Shown piece by piece: positions 25,699-34,587 of a stretch of DNA of 38,040 nucleotides. The stretch is from Sphingobacteriia bacterium (GTDB lineage Bacteria; Bacteroidota; Bacteroidia; Bacteroidales; TTA-H9): assembly GCA_021286705.1 (NCBI GenBank), contig JAJTBW010000012.1, forward strand, positions 1-38,040. Reading direction: 5' to 3'. Made by a program: the position numbers and the translations under genes. The stretch's first letter is position 1. Each line of letters begins with the position of its first letter. A model generated the notes under the pieces. That model was not told the origin of the DNA. It saw only the letters and a list, made by a program, of their open reading frames with translations, and ran no database searches.

Positions 25699-26937
25699 TT
25701 ATTCAGAATCTACCCATTTAAAAAGTTTATCCTGACGACGAACCAGTTCAGGTAAAGCAACAGAACATAATGAACCCTTTAGAGCTACCTCAACAGGAGT
25801 TAGCTCTAATCGGATCTCTGTAACGGTGTGTTCTACGACTCCTGTTGTGGGTCCATTAATGATGATACGATCCCCAGGTTTAAGATCGTCGGTTTCGAGT
25901 TTGAGCTCTGCAACACCAAGATTGCTAAAATAATTGGTGACTTTGCCTATGTACTTTTTAGTCCTAGTGGCCTTAGATCCATGTCCGTTACTCCATTCCC
26001 CAAGTTTCTGCCCCAAATAATATCCATCCCAGAAACCACGATTATAGACCCCTGAGAGTCTGTTTTTCCACTCCTCTATCCTAGCGTCAGTATATTGTCC
26101 ATCTGCAAGAGCGTCAACGGCCTCTCTATAGACCCGTGTTACCTCCAGAACATACTCAGGAGAACGACCACGCCCTTCTATCTTTAAAACACTCACACCA
26201 GCATCAACAATTTGATCAATAAACCCTATGGTACTTAGGTCCTTTGGCGACATGATATATTCATTATCAATCTCCAACTCGATATCTCCCTCCTTATCAG
26301 TAACCTTATAGGGTCGACGACAGACCTGCAAACATGCTCCTCTGTTAGCTGATGAGTTCATATTATCAAGGCTGAGGTAACATTTTCCACTGACAGCCAT
26401 ACATAGAGCTCCATGAGCAAAAAGCTCAAGTTCAACCAGATTTCCTTTAGGACCCCTGATATCTCTTTCAACAATTAAATTATGTATTGCTTTAACCTGT
26501 TCTAAAGATAGCTCTCTGGCAAGAACCATCACGTCTGCAAACTTGGAAAAGAATTCAACCGCCTCTATATTTGTGATATTGCATTGAGTACTTATATGAA
26601 TCTCTTGCTTTATAGAGCTTACATACTGCAATACCGATAAATCTGATGCAATAATAGCACTTACACCGGCCTCCTTACATGCATTTGCCACCCTACGCAT
26701 CTCATCTAATTCATGATCAAAGACTATAGTATTCAAGGTGACGTAACTCTTCATTCCCTCATCGCTACAGAACTTAGCGATATCTTTAAGATCATCTATT
26801 GAGAAATTCTGCGATGATCTTGATCTCATATTCAATCTGCCAACGCCAAAATAAACACTTCCTGCTCCACCCTTTGCTGCCGCACGAACAGATTCCCATG
26901 AACCTGCCGGGGCCATAATTTCTATTCTCCGATTCAT
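25699..26937 (-). CDS. U32-family protein (TrhP/YegQ-like)
   Basis: The 412-residue protein opens with a family strand (RIEIMAPAGSWESVRAA). The U32 signature ELELFAHGALCMAVSGKCYL lies at about 170-189, and a second Cys pair follows in RGACLQVCRRPY. These four cysteines bind an iron-sulfur cluster in related enzymes. The C-terminal beta domain (LKPGDRIIINGPTTGVVEH) matches TrhP-type members, which form 5-hydroxyuridine in tRNA from prephenate; other U32 proteins act on rRNA or ubiquinone, so the target is unproven. I start at ATG 26937 rather than the preceding TTG. Confidence 0.88.
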   Translation of the reverse strand: MNRRIEIMAPAGSWESVRAAAKGGAGSVYFGVGRLNMRSRSSQNFSIDDLKDIAKFCSDEGMKSYVTLNTIVFDHELDEMRRVANACKEAGVSAIIASDLSVLQYVSSIKQEIHISTQCNITNIEAVEFFSKFADVMVLARELSLEQVKAIHNLIVERDIRGPKGNLVELELFAHGALCMAVSGKCYLSLDNMNSSANRGACLQVCRRPYKVTDKEGDIELEIDNEYIMSPKDLSTIGFIDQIVDAGVSVLKIEGRGRSPEYVLEVTRVYREAVDALADGQYTDARIEEWKNRLSGVYNRGFWDGYYLGQKLGEWSNGHGSKATRTKKYIGKVTNYFSNLGVAELKLETDDLKPGDRIIINGPTTGVVEHTVTEIRLELTPVEVALKGSLCSVALPELVRRQDKLFKWVDSE

Positions 26938-26955
26938 CAATTAGATATTTCTTTG

Positions 26956-26963
26956 CAAAAATA
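26956..26963 (-). promoter_or_regulatory. -7 box TATTTTTG of the U32 gene
   Basis: TATTTTTG on the minus strand, 18 bases before the ATG, fits TAnnTTTG and shares the downstream CAA with the lysS box. Confidence 0.55.
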
Positions 26964-27135
26964 CTATTTTATGATCTATCCTCTTGAATTCAACCTTGCA
27001 TAAGCCAACTCTTCAATCTGAGGACTTTTACAGAACCAGTCCTAAAGTATTTACTTTCGACGGGTTACTTTCATCTGTCCGGTATTATGCTTTAACTTTA
27101 CTTAACTGAAAACAGACCAAACTATCTATTCTAAA

Positions 27136-28179
27136 ATGATTGTATTCAACAAGCACTATAAAACACTTTGGTTCTCTAACAGAACCCTCTATATGATTGA
27201 CCAAAATTCTCTTCCCTTTGAATTTAGAATTATAGAGCTAAAAACAACGGATCAAGTTTGTGAGGCTATTAAGAATATGACTGTAAGAGGTGCAGGAGCC
27301 ATTGGTGTTGCTGCAGCCTATGCGATGGTAATAGCATCTAATGAGGTAAAAAGTGAATCTGAATTAAAACTTAAGTATAATCAAATTGCATCAACACGAC
27401 CAACTGCGGTCAACCTAATCCATGGCTTGAATGAGGTATTCTCAAAGGCTCTTGAATCATCAACAGCTGCACAAATAGCTGCTGAAAAATTTGCCGATGA
27501 TGATGAGAATCAATGCAAAAATATTGCTTCTTATGGAGAAACTTTAATCCCTGATGAAGCTACAATTATGACACACTGCAACGCAGGCTGGTTAGCTTTC
27601 ACCGACTGGGGCAGTGCTCTTGCACCCATTTATAAGGCAGTGGAGAACGGCAAAAGGGTTACTGTTCTCGTCTCCGAGACAAGACCGAGACTCCAAGGAG
27701 CCAGACTTACGGCATGGGAACTTTATCAGCAAGGAATAGAACACAGAATCATAACGGATAATGCGGCAGCCTGGATAATGGGAAGTCAAAAAGTAGACCT
27801 AATTATCACGGGAGCAGATCGGATTGCACTAAATGGAGATACAGCTAACAAGATTGGAACACTAGATAAAGCAATTGCCGCTAAATACTATAAAATCCCT
27901 TTTTATGTGGCAGCTCCATTAACAACTTTTGATAAAGAGTGTCAGACAGGAAAAGAGATCGTAATAGAAAACAGAACCCAACAAGAGGTAACACATTTTG
28001 AGGGTATAACAAAACAGAAAACAACAGAACAGATAATGATCAGTAATCCTGAATCATTAGCGATAAATCCAGCATTTGACATTACACCAAATACACTTAT
28101 AAGTCAGTATATAACACCTACCGGATTATTGCCAGCATGTAAAATAATCTCATTAAAGAACATATCTAGGCAGAGCTAA
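27136..28179 (+). CDS. mtnA: S-methyl-5-thioribose-1-phosphate isomerase
   Basis: The 347-residue aldose-ketose isomerase belongs to the methionine salvage pathway. Active-site Cys148 lies in MTHCNAGWLAF and Asp228 in ITGADRIALNGDTANKIGT, with the substrate-binding loop MTVRGAGAIGVAAAYAM (48-64) and SETRPRLQGARLTAWEL. Length and motif spacing are normal. No other mtn gene is adjacent, so it would act with enzymes encoded elsewhere. A TAACTTTA box (27093-27100) lies 36 bases upstream. Related eIF2B-type isomerases are the alternative, but the motifs favour MtnA. Confidence 0.93.
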   Translation: MIVFNKHYKTLWFSNRTLYMIDQNSLPFEFRIIELKTTDQVCEAIKNMTVRGAGAIGVAAAYAMVIASNEVKSESELKLKYNQIASTRPTAVNLIHGLNEVFSKALESSTAAQIAAEKFADDDENQCKNIASYGETLIPDEATIMTHCNAGWLAFTDWGSALAPIYKAVENGKRVTVLVSETRPRLQGARLTAWELYQQGIEHRIITDNAAAWIMGSQKVDLIITGADRIALNGDTANKIGTLDKAIAAKYYKIPFYVAAPLTTFDKECQTGKEIVIENRTQQEVTHFEGITKQKTTEQIMISNPESLAINPAFDITPNTLISQYITPTGLLPACKIISLKNISRQS

Positions 28180-28197
28180 GCATCGAACTAAATCAAC

Positions 28198-28205
28198 TAT
28201 CTTTG
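28198..28205 (+). promoter_or_regulatory. -7 box TATCTTTG of the receiver-kinase gene
   Basis: A perfect TAnnTTTG, 20 bases before the ATG at 28225 and downstream of the mtnA stop, so the kinase may have its own promoter. No -33 TTTG was found. Confidence 0.5.
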
Positions 28206-28224
28206 CGGCAATTAAAACAGCAAG

Positions 28225-29361
28225 ATGTTCGAGGAGAGCCAAGTAATTGACGCCAATGCCCCCATCCTATTAATGGTGGATGATCATCCTAAAAACCTGC
28301 AGGTTTTGGGAGCAATTCTTAGAAAATTCAACTATAACATAGCAGTAGCCAGATCCGGGCAGCAGGCTATTGACTTCGTTAATACGGTCATACCTGATCT
28401 AATACTACTTGACATTATGATGCCTCAGATGGATGGATTTGAGGTTTGTGAAAGACTAAAGCAAAACGAAAAGACAGCTGATATCCCCATCATTTTTGTT
28501 ACAGCACTTGATTCTCATCAAGATAAACTTAGAGGTTTTTCATCAGGTGGGGTAGATTATATAACCAAGCCTTTTCATCAAGAAGAGGTTGTAGCCAGAG
28601 TAAAAGCTCAACTCACTATACAAAAACAAAGAAAAGAGTTAAGCCAGACAAACATCAGACTTAAAGAAGCCAATGTTACACGTGACAGACTCTTTCAGAT
28701 TATTGCTCATGATCTTCTAGGGCCAGTTGCTAATGTAGCCGAAGTCCTAAAACTTCTAAACTTTGAATCACTTTCACCGACAGAAAGAGCAGAATTCACT
28801 CAAGGGGCTTTACTATCAGTTCAACAAACTCATAACCTTCTTAAAAACCTATTATACTGGGCTAAAAGCCAAAATCAGGAAATAGATTTTAATCCATCTA
28901 GAAGTATTCCAATGCAAACAGCAGAAGAATGCATTACACTTCTGTCAGGTCAAGCTAAAGAAAAAGAGGTAGCACTACATAATTTAATCCCGTCATCTCT
29001 TGTCATAAACGCAGATGTCAATATGTTGACTACCATTTTCAGAAATCTACTTAGCAATGCGATTAAATACTCTAATGCAGGATCTGTAGTTAAAATAGGC
29101 ATAGAAGAACCTGAGTCGTCTAATAAAGATCATGTTGTATTCTATGTTCAAGACTTTGGCATTGGTATTGAGGAATCCAACATTGAAAAGATACTCGATC
29201 CTCAACTTCATTTCAGTACACCTGGTACCAGATATGAAAAAGGGGTTGGATTAGGTTTAAGTTTATGTATCGAATTTATACATAGGCATAGAGGTGAACT
29301 AAAGGTGACAAGTACCCCTGGAAAGGGATCAAGGTTTAGCTTTAACATTCCGATTTATTAA
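28225..29361 (+). CDS. Response-regulator-histidine kinase hybrid (cytosolic)
   Basis: The 378-residue protein has an N-terminal receiver domain: acidic pair D19-D20 (LLMVDDHPKN), phospho-acceptor D63 (LLDIMMPQMDGF) and K115 (ITKPFH). A coiled linker leads to a HisKA domain with H162 (LFQIIAHDLLGPVANV). The HATPase domain has N-box NLLSNAIKYSN, G1 DFGIGIEE and G2 GVGLGLSLC. No transmembrane segment is present, so it is soluble and probably passes phosphate from an upstream kinase or a bound sensor. No partner is adjacent. Confidence 0.92.
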   Translation: MFEESQVIDANAPILLMVDDHPKNLQVLGAILRKFNYNIAVARSGQQAIDFVNTVIPDLILLDIMMPQMDGFEVCERLKQNEKTADIPIIFVTALDSHQDKLRGFSSGGVDYITKPFHQEEVVARVKAQLTIQKQRKELSQTNIRLKEANVTRDRLFQIIAHDLLGPVANVAEVLKLLNFESLSPTERAEFTQGALLSVQQTHNLLKNLLYWAKSQNQEIDFNPSRSIPMQTAEECITLLSGQAKEKEVALHNLIPSSLVINADVNMLTTIFRNLLSNAIKYSNAGSVVKIGIEEPESSNKDHVVFYVQDFGIGIEESNIEKILDPQLHFSTPGTRYEKGVGLGLSLCIEFIHRHRGELKVTSTPGKGSRFSFNIPIY

Positions 29362-29399
29362 ACTGATTAACTAAAGAATCTAATAGGTAACTATAAAAC

Positions 29400-29439
29400 A
29401 AAAAGTCGAGCAAATTCTATAAGATTTGCTCGACTTTTT
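29400..29439. terminator. Bidirectional terminator
   Basis: AAAAGTCGAGCAAAT (29401-29415) pairs with ATTTGCTCGACTTTT (from 29424) around TCTATAAG. A and T runs on both sides let it end both the kinase gene and the convergent TonB-receptor gene. Confidence 0.9.
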
Positions 29440-29470
29440 GCTTTATATTCAGCTTTTGAGGTCTATTAGA

Positions 29471-31762
29471 CTAGAAAGTCAAAGAGGCTCCAAACTGCCA
29501 CATAATGGGCAACTGGTCAACCCTCTCTCCTGTTAATCTTTCACGATAGAATACATTTGCACGGTCATACGCATTAGTTACGCCAGCATTTAATTCTAAA
29601 CTGGAGTATTTATTCAATTCAAAAGTCTTCTTTAAATTCAAATCAAGACGATGATAGGTTGGGAGTCTTCCTTTATTGATCTCATCATAGAATATAGCCA
29701 AACTACCATTGCCACTAGTTGGATCATTCCCTTCCAAAGGTAATTTTTCAAAGAAACCTTGATTAAGGGTAAATGGGAATCCACTACCAAAATTCCATCT
29801 GGCACTAACCTCCCAGTCTTCAGCAGGACCCATTTTCAAAGAGGCTACAATATTGATATTATGTCTACGGTCATAATGAGGAGAATATACAACTTCACCA
29901 TCATCTCTATTCACCCAGGAAAGTGAGTATGCACCCCAGAGGTATAAATTACCAACCTCGTATTTTATCGATAGGTCAACACCTTTGGCAGTACCTGTTT
30001 CATAAACAAAATCAGCTGTTTGCTCTAAAGGTTTATTTGGATAATTTGTATCAAAGATCTTTTTTCTGTTCAAATTAGTTAGCTGATAGAAATCCTTGTA
30101 ATACCCCTCCAGATTAAGGGTCATTCCTTGCATAACATCGTACTCAAGGCCAAAAACCAAATGCCCAGCTTTCTGAAGCACATCACTTGCATACTCTCCA
30201 TTATAATTAGCTGGTGCACTTTCAGGACCTGATAAGAATCCATAGAATAGATTTACAACTTGTTTATCAGTACTAAGGCTCATTAGGTTCTGACTATAAA
30301 GACCTGCAGCACCTTTAAGTCTCAAGCGATCAGAAACTAGAAACTTCATTGACAAACGAGGTTCAGGAGAGATAGCCCCAGCTGAGGCATATGCTTGAAT
30401 TCTTAAACCAGGCTCCAGTATAAACCTATTGAAATTCATCTTATATTTTACGAAACCAGCAAGTTCAGTGGTGTTATCTTTATCAGAGATACTTGAGCCG
30501 AGACTGGTCTGGTAATTATAATCGGTAACGAAACCTTGAAGATCGAAACCATATTTGAACTCATTCTTACCTAAGAAGTAGGTAAACTGCAGACCAGCAT
30601 TAAAACCACCAATAGAACTGTTTTTGTCATTACCGGTAGCCTCCTTTAAGGTGGTTTCATATCTGGAATAAGCAACACTGCCCTCTAATAGAACAGGAGC
30701 CTTACCTGGTATTACCACGAAGTTTGCACCCCCACCAAAAGAATTCCAAGAGAAATCGCTTAACGACTTATAGTTTGTAACAGCATCGTTAAAATTGAAT
30801 CCAAACAGACTCACCTTCGATCCATTCTCGCCGACAAATGAAATCTTTCCGTATATGTCAGTATAGTCAAAAGGTAGACCGTTTTCATCAACATATTTAT
30901 AAAAAACCTTAGATGAGTTACTCAAATAAGAGTTTTTAACTGAAAGAACAAATGTTGTAGCATTCGCATTCTCGTCGGTAGCTTTACTGATGGGACCTTC
31001 AAGAAGCAGCTTAGCTCCAAAAGTATTAGCTTCAAGCTTTCCTCCGAGTCGTTTCTTATTACCATCACGAGTAGTAATATCCATGACAGAAGAGATACGA
31101 CCACCAAAGTCAGCATTGAAGCCACCTGTGTAGACATCGGCACTTCTCATAAGGTCAGTATCAAATACAGAGAAAAGTCCGATTGAGTGGAATGGATTAT
31201 ATACAACCATTCCATCAAGCAGCACTTTATTCTGAATTGGACTACCTCCACGAATATATAATTGGCCGCCTTGGTCACCGGTAAAAATAACACCAGGGAG
31301 AACCTGAAGATACTGTGCCAAATCAGCCTGACCTCCAATAGTTGGAATTTGCTTCATCTGTTTTGGGGTAATCTTGGTAACAGAGGTTCTTGTCTCAGTC
31401 CTTGCCTCCTCTTTGGCAGCAGTTACATTGAATGACTCAAGCATATAAGCTGCCTTAATAAGGTAAAGTTGTCGAGAGATGACATCACCCTTTTTCAAAG
31501 TTATCTTCTCTGAGAGACTATCATAGCCTAAGGAAGTAACTAAAAGAGTATAGCTTCCGGCTGGAACCTTTGTAATGGTATAAAAACCATTGACATCTGT
31601 TGAGGCACCATAGGTAGTACCCTTCAGATAGACATTAGTAAACATAACAGGTTCACCGGTTTCCTTTTCATAAACGAAACCACGAATGGTAGCTGTCTGC
31701 GCCATTGAGAAAAGAGACGACAGAAGCATAAATAAAAATGTGCTGTAACGTAGATATCTCAT
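29471..31762 (-). CDS. TonB-dependent receptor with N-terminal carboxypeptidase-like domain
   Basis: The 763-residue protein has a signal peptide (MRYLRYSTFLFMLLSSLFSMAQ). A CarboxypepD_reg-like domain follows at about 24-112 (GFVYEKETGEPVMFTNVYLKG). The plug domain (about 120-225) has QVLPGVIFTGDQGGQLYIRGG and LLDGMVVYNPFH, and a 22-strand-type barrel completes it, with the usual aromatic C-terminal strand (WQFGASLTF). It takes up a substrate across the outer membrane using TonB energy. No SusD partner is adjacent, so it is not a typical SusC pair. It follows the regulator gene by 126 bases on the same strand, suggesting control by that two-component system. Substrate unknown. Confidence 0.93.
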   Translation of the reverse strand: MRYLRYSTFLFMLLSSLFSMAQTATIRGFVYEKETGEPVMFTNVYLKGTTYGASTDVNGFYTITKVPAGSYTLLVTSLGYDSLSEKITLKKGDVISRQLYLIKAAYMLESFNVTAAKEEARTETRTSVTKITPKQMKQIPTIGGQADLAQYLQVLPGVIFTGDQGGQLYIRGGSPIQNKVLLDGMVVYNPFHSIGLFSVFDTDLMRSADVYTGGFNADFGGRISSVMDITTRDGNKKRLGGKLEANTFGAKLLLEGPISKATDENANATTFVLSVKNSYLSNSSKVFYKYVDENGLPFDYTDIYGKISFVGENGSKVSLFGFNFNDAVTNYKSLSDFSWNSFGGGANFVVIPGKAPVLLEGSVAYSRYETTLKEATGNDKNSSIGGFNAGLQFTYFLGKNEFKYGFDLQGFVTDYNYQTSLGSSISDKDNTTELAGFVKYKMNFNRFILEPGLRIQAYASAGAISPEPRLSMKFLVSDRLRLKGAAGLYSQNLMSLSTDKQVVNLFYGFLSGPESAPANYNGEYASDVLQKAGHLVFGLEYDVMQGMTLNLEGYYKDFYQLTNLNRKKIFDTNYPNKPLEQTADFVYETGTAKGVDLSIKYEVGNLYLWGAYSLSWVNRDDGEVVYSPHYDRRHNINIVASLKMGPAEDWEVSARWNFGSGFPFTLNQGFFEKLPLEGNDPTSGNGSLAIFYDEINKGRLPTYHRLDLNLKKTFELNKYSSLELNAGVTNAYDRANVFYRERLTGERVDQLPIMWQFGASLTF

Positions 31763-31888
31763 TGTTCCTGGTTAGAACGGTGGTTAATACTATAATGACA
31801 GGTTAAAAGTAAGCCCAATATCCCTAAATAAGACACGGGAGCAACAAATGTAGGGATTATTAATAAATTGATTTTAACCATTCAATAT

Positions 31889-32605
31889 TTATATCTCATT
31901 TTCTTTCACCTCTAGCTTGAAGCCAGACCCGTGAATATTGACTATTCCGATAGTTGAATCGCCCTTCAATCGCTTACGTAAACGAGTAATAAATACATCC
32001 ATACTTCTGCCAATGAAATAGTCATCTGTACCCCAAACGGCTTTTAAGACCTCATCTCTGGGCAACAATTGATTCTGTCGCTGTGCAAAATACTTCAACA
32101 ATTCAGCCTCTCTTCTTGTGAGAGTCTGTATATCATCTTCAAGACTCAAAGACATGTTTCGCTCATCAAACAGATACTTTCCAATTTTAATAAACGAACT
32201 TGTTTTAACCTGGCCTTGAATTAGATTACATCGTTTTAGAATTGCACGTATTCTAAGTATGAGTTCCTCAGCACTAAAAGGTTTAAGAATATAATCATCA
32301 CAACCCGATTTAAACCCCTCTATTCTATCTTCCGGCATAGAACGAGCCGTCAGAAAAACAACTGGTACACTTTCATCCACCTTACGGATTTTCTTTGCCA
32401 AAAGAAATCCATCCAAACCAGGTAGCATGACATCAAGAATACACAGATCATAGGCATTTGAGGAGAATGCGGTTGCTGCATCGCCACCATTAGATTCCAC
32501 AGTAACATCAAAGCCATGAAGCTCTAAAAAATCAGAGGTAATAGTGCTCAAGGCTACATCATCCTCAACTAATAATATCTTAATAGGTCGATCGTCAGTC
32601 CCCAT
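31889..32605 (-). CDS. OmpR-family response regulator
   Basis: The 238-residue protein has a receiver domain with D14-D15... acidic pocket (LLVEDDVAL), phospho-acceptor D58 (CILDVMLPGLDG), T86 (FLTARS) and K108 (LKPFS). The winged-helix DNA-binding domain spans about 140-234 (LTRREAELLKYFAQRQNQLL, then RSMDVFITRLRKRLKGD and NIHGSGFKLEV). It starts 14 bases after the kinase stop. OmpR-type regulators bind direct repeats about 10-11 bp apart; such an array lies at 34075-34111, upstream of the kinase. Confidence 0.95.
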   Translation of the reverse strand: MGTDDRPIKILLVEDDVALSTITSDFLELHGFDVTVESNGGDAATAFSSNAYDLCILDVMLPGLDGFLLAKKIRKVDESVPVVFLTARSMPEDRIEGFKSGCDDYILKPFSAEELILRIRAILKRCNLIQGQVKTSSFIKIGKYLFDERNMSLSLEDDIQTLTRREAELLKYFAQRQNQLLPRDEVLKAVWGTDDYFIGRSMDVFITRLRKRLKGDSTIGIVNIHGSGFKLEVKENEI

Positions 32606-32619
32606 TTCAATTTATATTA

Positions 32620-33945
32620 TTATTCATCCTCCGGATCCTGTACCAAATCAGTTGGTCCGTTATAAAGGAAATGCAAATCAAAGGTCGTTCCAGTACCCTC
32701 TTCGCTAATGAATCCAATCTGTCCGCCATGTGCTGTCACCATAGTATAAACATAGTATAGTCCTAGGCCATATCCCTTAACATCATGTCTGTTTCCATTG
32801 GGAACTCTAAAAAACTTCCTAAAAATCTCGGAATGATATTCAGGGGCGATGCCAATTCCATTATCTGAAATCTGAATCTCTATCCCTTCATCGGCATTCA
32901 AAGTAGTAATCTTAACATGAGGAGTAGTCGGTGAATATTTATTTGCATTATCAAGCAGACTTGAAATAATACTTGTAAAATGCAGCTTATCGGCTTTAAT
33001 AATCGAGGGAGAAGCGTTTAGATGCAACTCTATCTGTCCACCGCGAGCTTCAAGAATAACACGGTAAGATCTTGCCAGATTTCTGAGTACCTCATGAGCA
33101 TCAAACTCGTCCACATTCAAGGTGAATTTCCCCTGTTCAAGCATACTAACTTGAAGAACATGTTCTACAAGACCTTTCATACGTGTATTCTGCTCAAAAA
33201 TTAAGCTAGCATACTTCTCTACCTTTGCGGGATTAGTACTAACCTCTGAATTTAAAAGCATCTCACTGGCTAAAGAAATTGCTGAGACAGGGGTACGAAG
33301 CTCATGCGTCATGTTATTAATAAAATCTGTCTTTAGCGCTGAAAGCTTCTTTTGTCTGACAAATGAGATTATGGTGTAGGCATAGGTAAGCGTTATTACA
33401 AGTGTGAAAATGACAGAGAGTAATAACCATCCCCATAATTTACCCATAATTATACTCTGCTTCTGTGGGAACCAAACAGCCAATATCTGTGCATTTGCTT
33501 TCTTTATACAACTTAAGGATAATGACAATGGAGACTCAAGAAGTTCAGGCATAAACGCTTCAGGTCGTCCAGTAACAAATCTTTTGCCATGAAGAAGATA
33601 GATACAATAGACATAATCCTCACCAAGATTCATACTCTTAAATTCATCTCTTAACAATGAATCCAAAATCTTTTGGTTAAAAGCCTGAATTGAATCTTTC
33701 ATACCAACCGTTCCGCAACTGGACTCACACAACACACTCTCGATTAATTGCTGAGTAGTATCTGCATTTGCGAGAGTAAACATCCTATTCACCACCATCC
33801 TAAGCGAGATCTTGACTTTTGAATCAAACTGCTCCTCTCTAAGATGCCAAGCTTCTTTAACCCAATACACTTGAGTTGCTATGATGCCCAATAAAGAGAA
33901 ACTAGCTAATACTATTAAAAGTCTGACCCTTTTAGATGTAATCAT
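32620..33945 (-). CDS. Membrane sensor histidine kinase with Cys-containing periplasmic domain
   Basis: The 441-residue protein has TM1 at about 8-28 and TM2 at about 171-195, enclosing a ~140-residue periplasmic sensor. The sensor contains C73 and C77 (LCESSCGTV), C114 and C146, which may form disulfides or bind metal. HisKA follows with H214 (NNMTHELRTPVSAIS), then HATPase with N-box SSLLDNANKYSP, DNGIGIAPEY and GYGLGLYYV. The layout resembles RprX-type kinases of Bacteroides. It is the first gene of a kinase-regulator pair. Candidate -7 box TACTTTTG (33964-33971). Confidence 0.94.
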   Translation of the reverse strand: MITSKRVRLLIVLASFSLLGIIATQVYWVKEAWHLREEQFDSKVKISLRMVVNRMFTLANADTTQQLIESVLCESSCGTVGMKDSIQAFNQKILDSLLRDEFKSMNLGEDYVYCIYLLHGKRFVTGRPEAFMPELLESPLSLSLSCIKKANAQILAVWFPQKQSIIMGKLWGWLLLSVIFTLVITLTYAYTIISFVRQKKLSALKTDFINNMTHELRTPVSAISLASEMLLNSEVSTNPAKVEKYASLIFEQNTRMKGLVEHVLQVSMLEQGKFTLNVDEFDAHEVLRNLARSYRVILEARGGQIELHLNASPSIIKADKLHFTSIISSLLDNANKYSPTTPHVKITTLNADEGIEIQISDNGIGIAPEYHSEIFRKFFRVPNGNRHDVKGYGLGLYYVYTMVTAHGGQIGFISEEGTGTTFDLHFLYNGPTDLVQDPEDE

Positions 33946-33963
33946 AACACAATCTATTGCTTA

Positions 33964-33971
33964 CAAAAGTA
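33964..33971 (-). promoter_or_regulatory. -7 box TACTTTTG of the kinase-regulator operon
   Basis: On the minus strand TACTTTTG matches TAnnTTTG and lies 18 bases before the kinase ATG. No -33 match was seen. Confidence 0.5.
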
Positions 33972-34074
33972 AGTCTTTATACTTAATCTACTTACTCCCC
34001 CTTCCCTATTATTTGACCTCAGCAGATCAGTTTACCAAGCTAATAAATTCAAACATTTTCTCTCTCCATACATA

Positions 34075-34111
34075 TTAACACACCCTTAACCACTGTTAAC
34101 AAGTTATTAAC
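34075..34111 (+). promoter_or_regulatory. Four phased TTAAC direct repeats, likely response-regulator sites
   Basis: TTAAC occurs at 34075, 34086, 34096 and 34107, with start-to-start spacings of 11, 10 and 11 bp, so all four face the same side of the helix. Three of the four read TTAACA. The last copy lies 23 bases before the -7 box of the Cys-repeat gene, where a class II activator sits. The array is in the divergent region between an OmpR-type kinase/regulator operon and that gene. Confidence 0.65.
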
Positions 34112-34134
34112 AACCATCACCCCAAATAATGTAC

Positions 34135-34142
34135 TAAGTTTG
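34135..34142 (+). promoter_or_regulatory. -7 box TAAGTTTG of the Cys-repeat gene
   Basis: A perfect TAnnTTTG with no -33 TTTG; the expected -33 position is next to the last TTAAC copy, suggesting activator-dependent transcription. Predicted start about 34149, a 32-base leader. Confidence 0.65.
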
Positions 34143-34180
34143 CATCAAACCTATTGAGTTAAATAAATACCTTAATTAAC

Positions 34181-34501
34181 ATGAAAAACTTAGTTCTCGC
34201 TTTATCACTTGTAGCATTTATGTTCCTTGGATTCAATGGCACAACCGCTTTAGTTGCTGCTAGTTCTCCATTAGCCATCACAACTCTTCAGGATCCTCCT
34301 AAAACTGAAACCAAAGCAGAAGGAAAAGATAAGAAAAGTTGCTGCGACAAGAAAGATGCTAAGAAAAGTTGCGACAAGAAAGACGGAAAAGGATGTTGCG
34401 ATAAGAAAGATGCTAAAGGTTGCTGCGACAAGAAAGACGGACACAAATCTTGCGACGGTGCAGCTAAAACCGCTAAGGAAGAAGGAAAAGACAAGAAGTA
34501 G
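34181..34501 (+). CDS. Secreted Cys/Lys-repeat protein (CCDKKD repeats)
   Basis: The 106-residue protein has an N-terminal hydrophobic signal (MKNLVLALSLVAFMFLGF) and then a short linker. About five imperfect repeats follow at about 52-92: SCCDKKDAK, SCDKKDGK, GCCDKKDAK, GCCDKKDGH, SCDG. They contain eight cysteines, many lysines and aspartates, and one His. The ends are Lys/Glu-rich. Such composition suggests metal or thiol-reactive ligand binding in the periplasm or at the surface; no named family is recognised. Transcription is probably controlled by the TTAAC array. OsmC and a thioesterase follow after a terminator. Confidence 0.8.
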   Translation: MKNLVLALSLVAFMFLGFNGTTALVAASSPLAITTLQDPPKTETKAEGKDKKSCCDKKDAKKSCDKKDGKGCCDKKDAKGCCDKKDGHKSCDGAAKTAKEEGKDKK

Positions 34502-34528
34502 TCTTTATCATATCATCCAGATTCAATT

Positions 34529-34560
34529 AACCCCTGAGGACCTTGTCCAACGGGGTTTTT
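34529..34560 (+). terminator. Terminator after the Cys-repeat gene
   Basis: AACCCC (34529-34534) pairs with GGGGTT (34552-34557) enclosing a nested GGAC/GTCC pair, followed by T-rich sequence. Some read-through into osmC is possible because the T-run is short. Confidence 0.75.
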
Positions 34561-34587
34561 CTATTTTTGTATAAATATTATTTGATT

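Noticed and set aside
31771..31806. GTTAG/GTTAA words upstream of the TonB receptor as further response-regulator sites
   Set aside because: Spacing of 12 and 19 bp is not helically phased, so I do not claim them as part of the TTAAC regulon.
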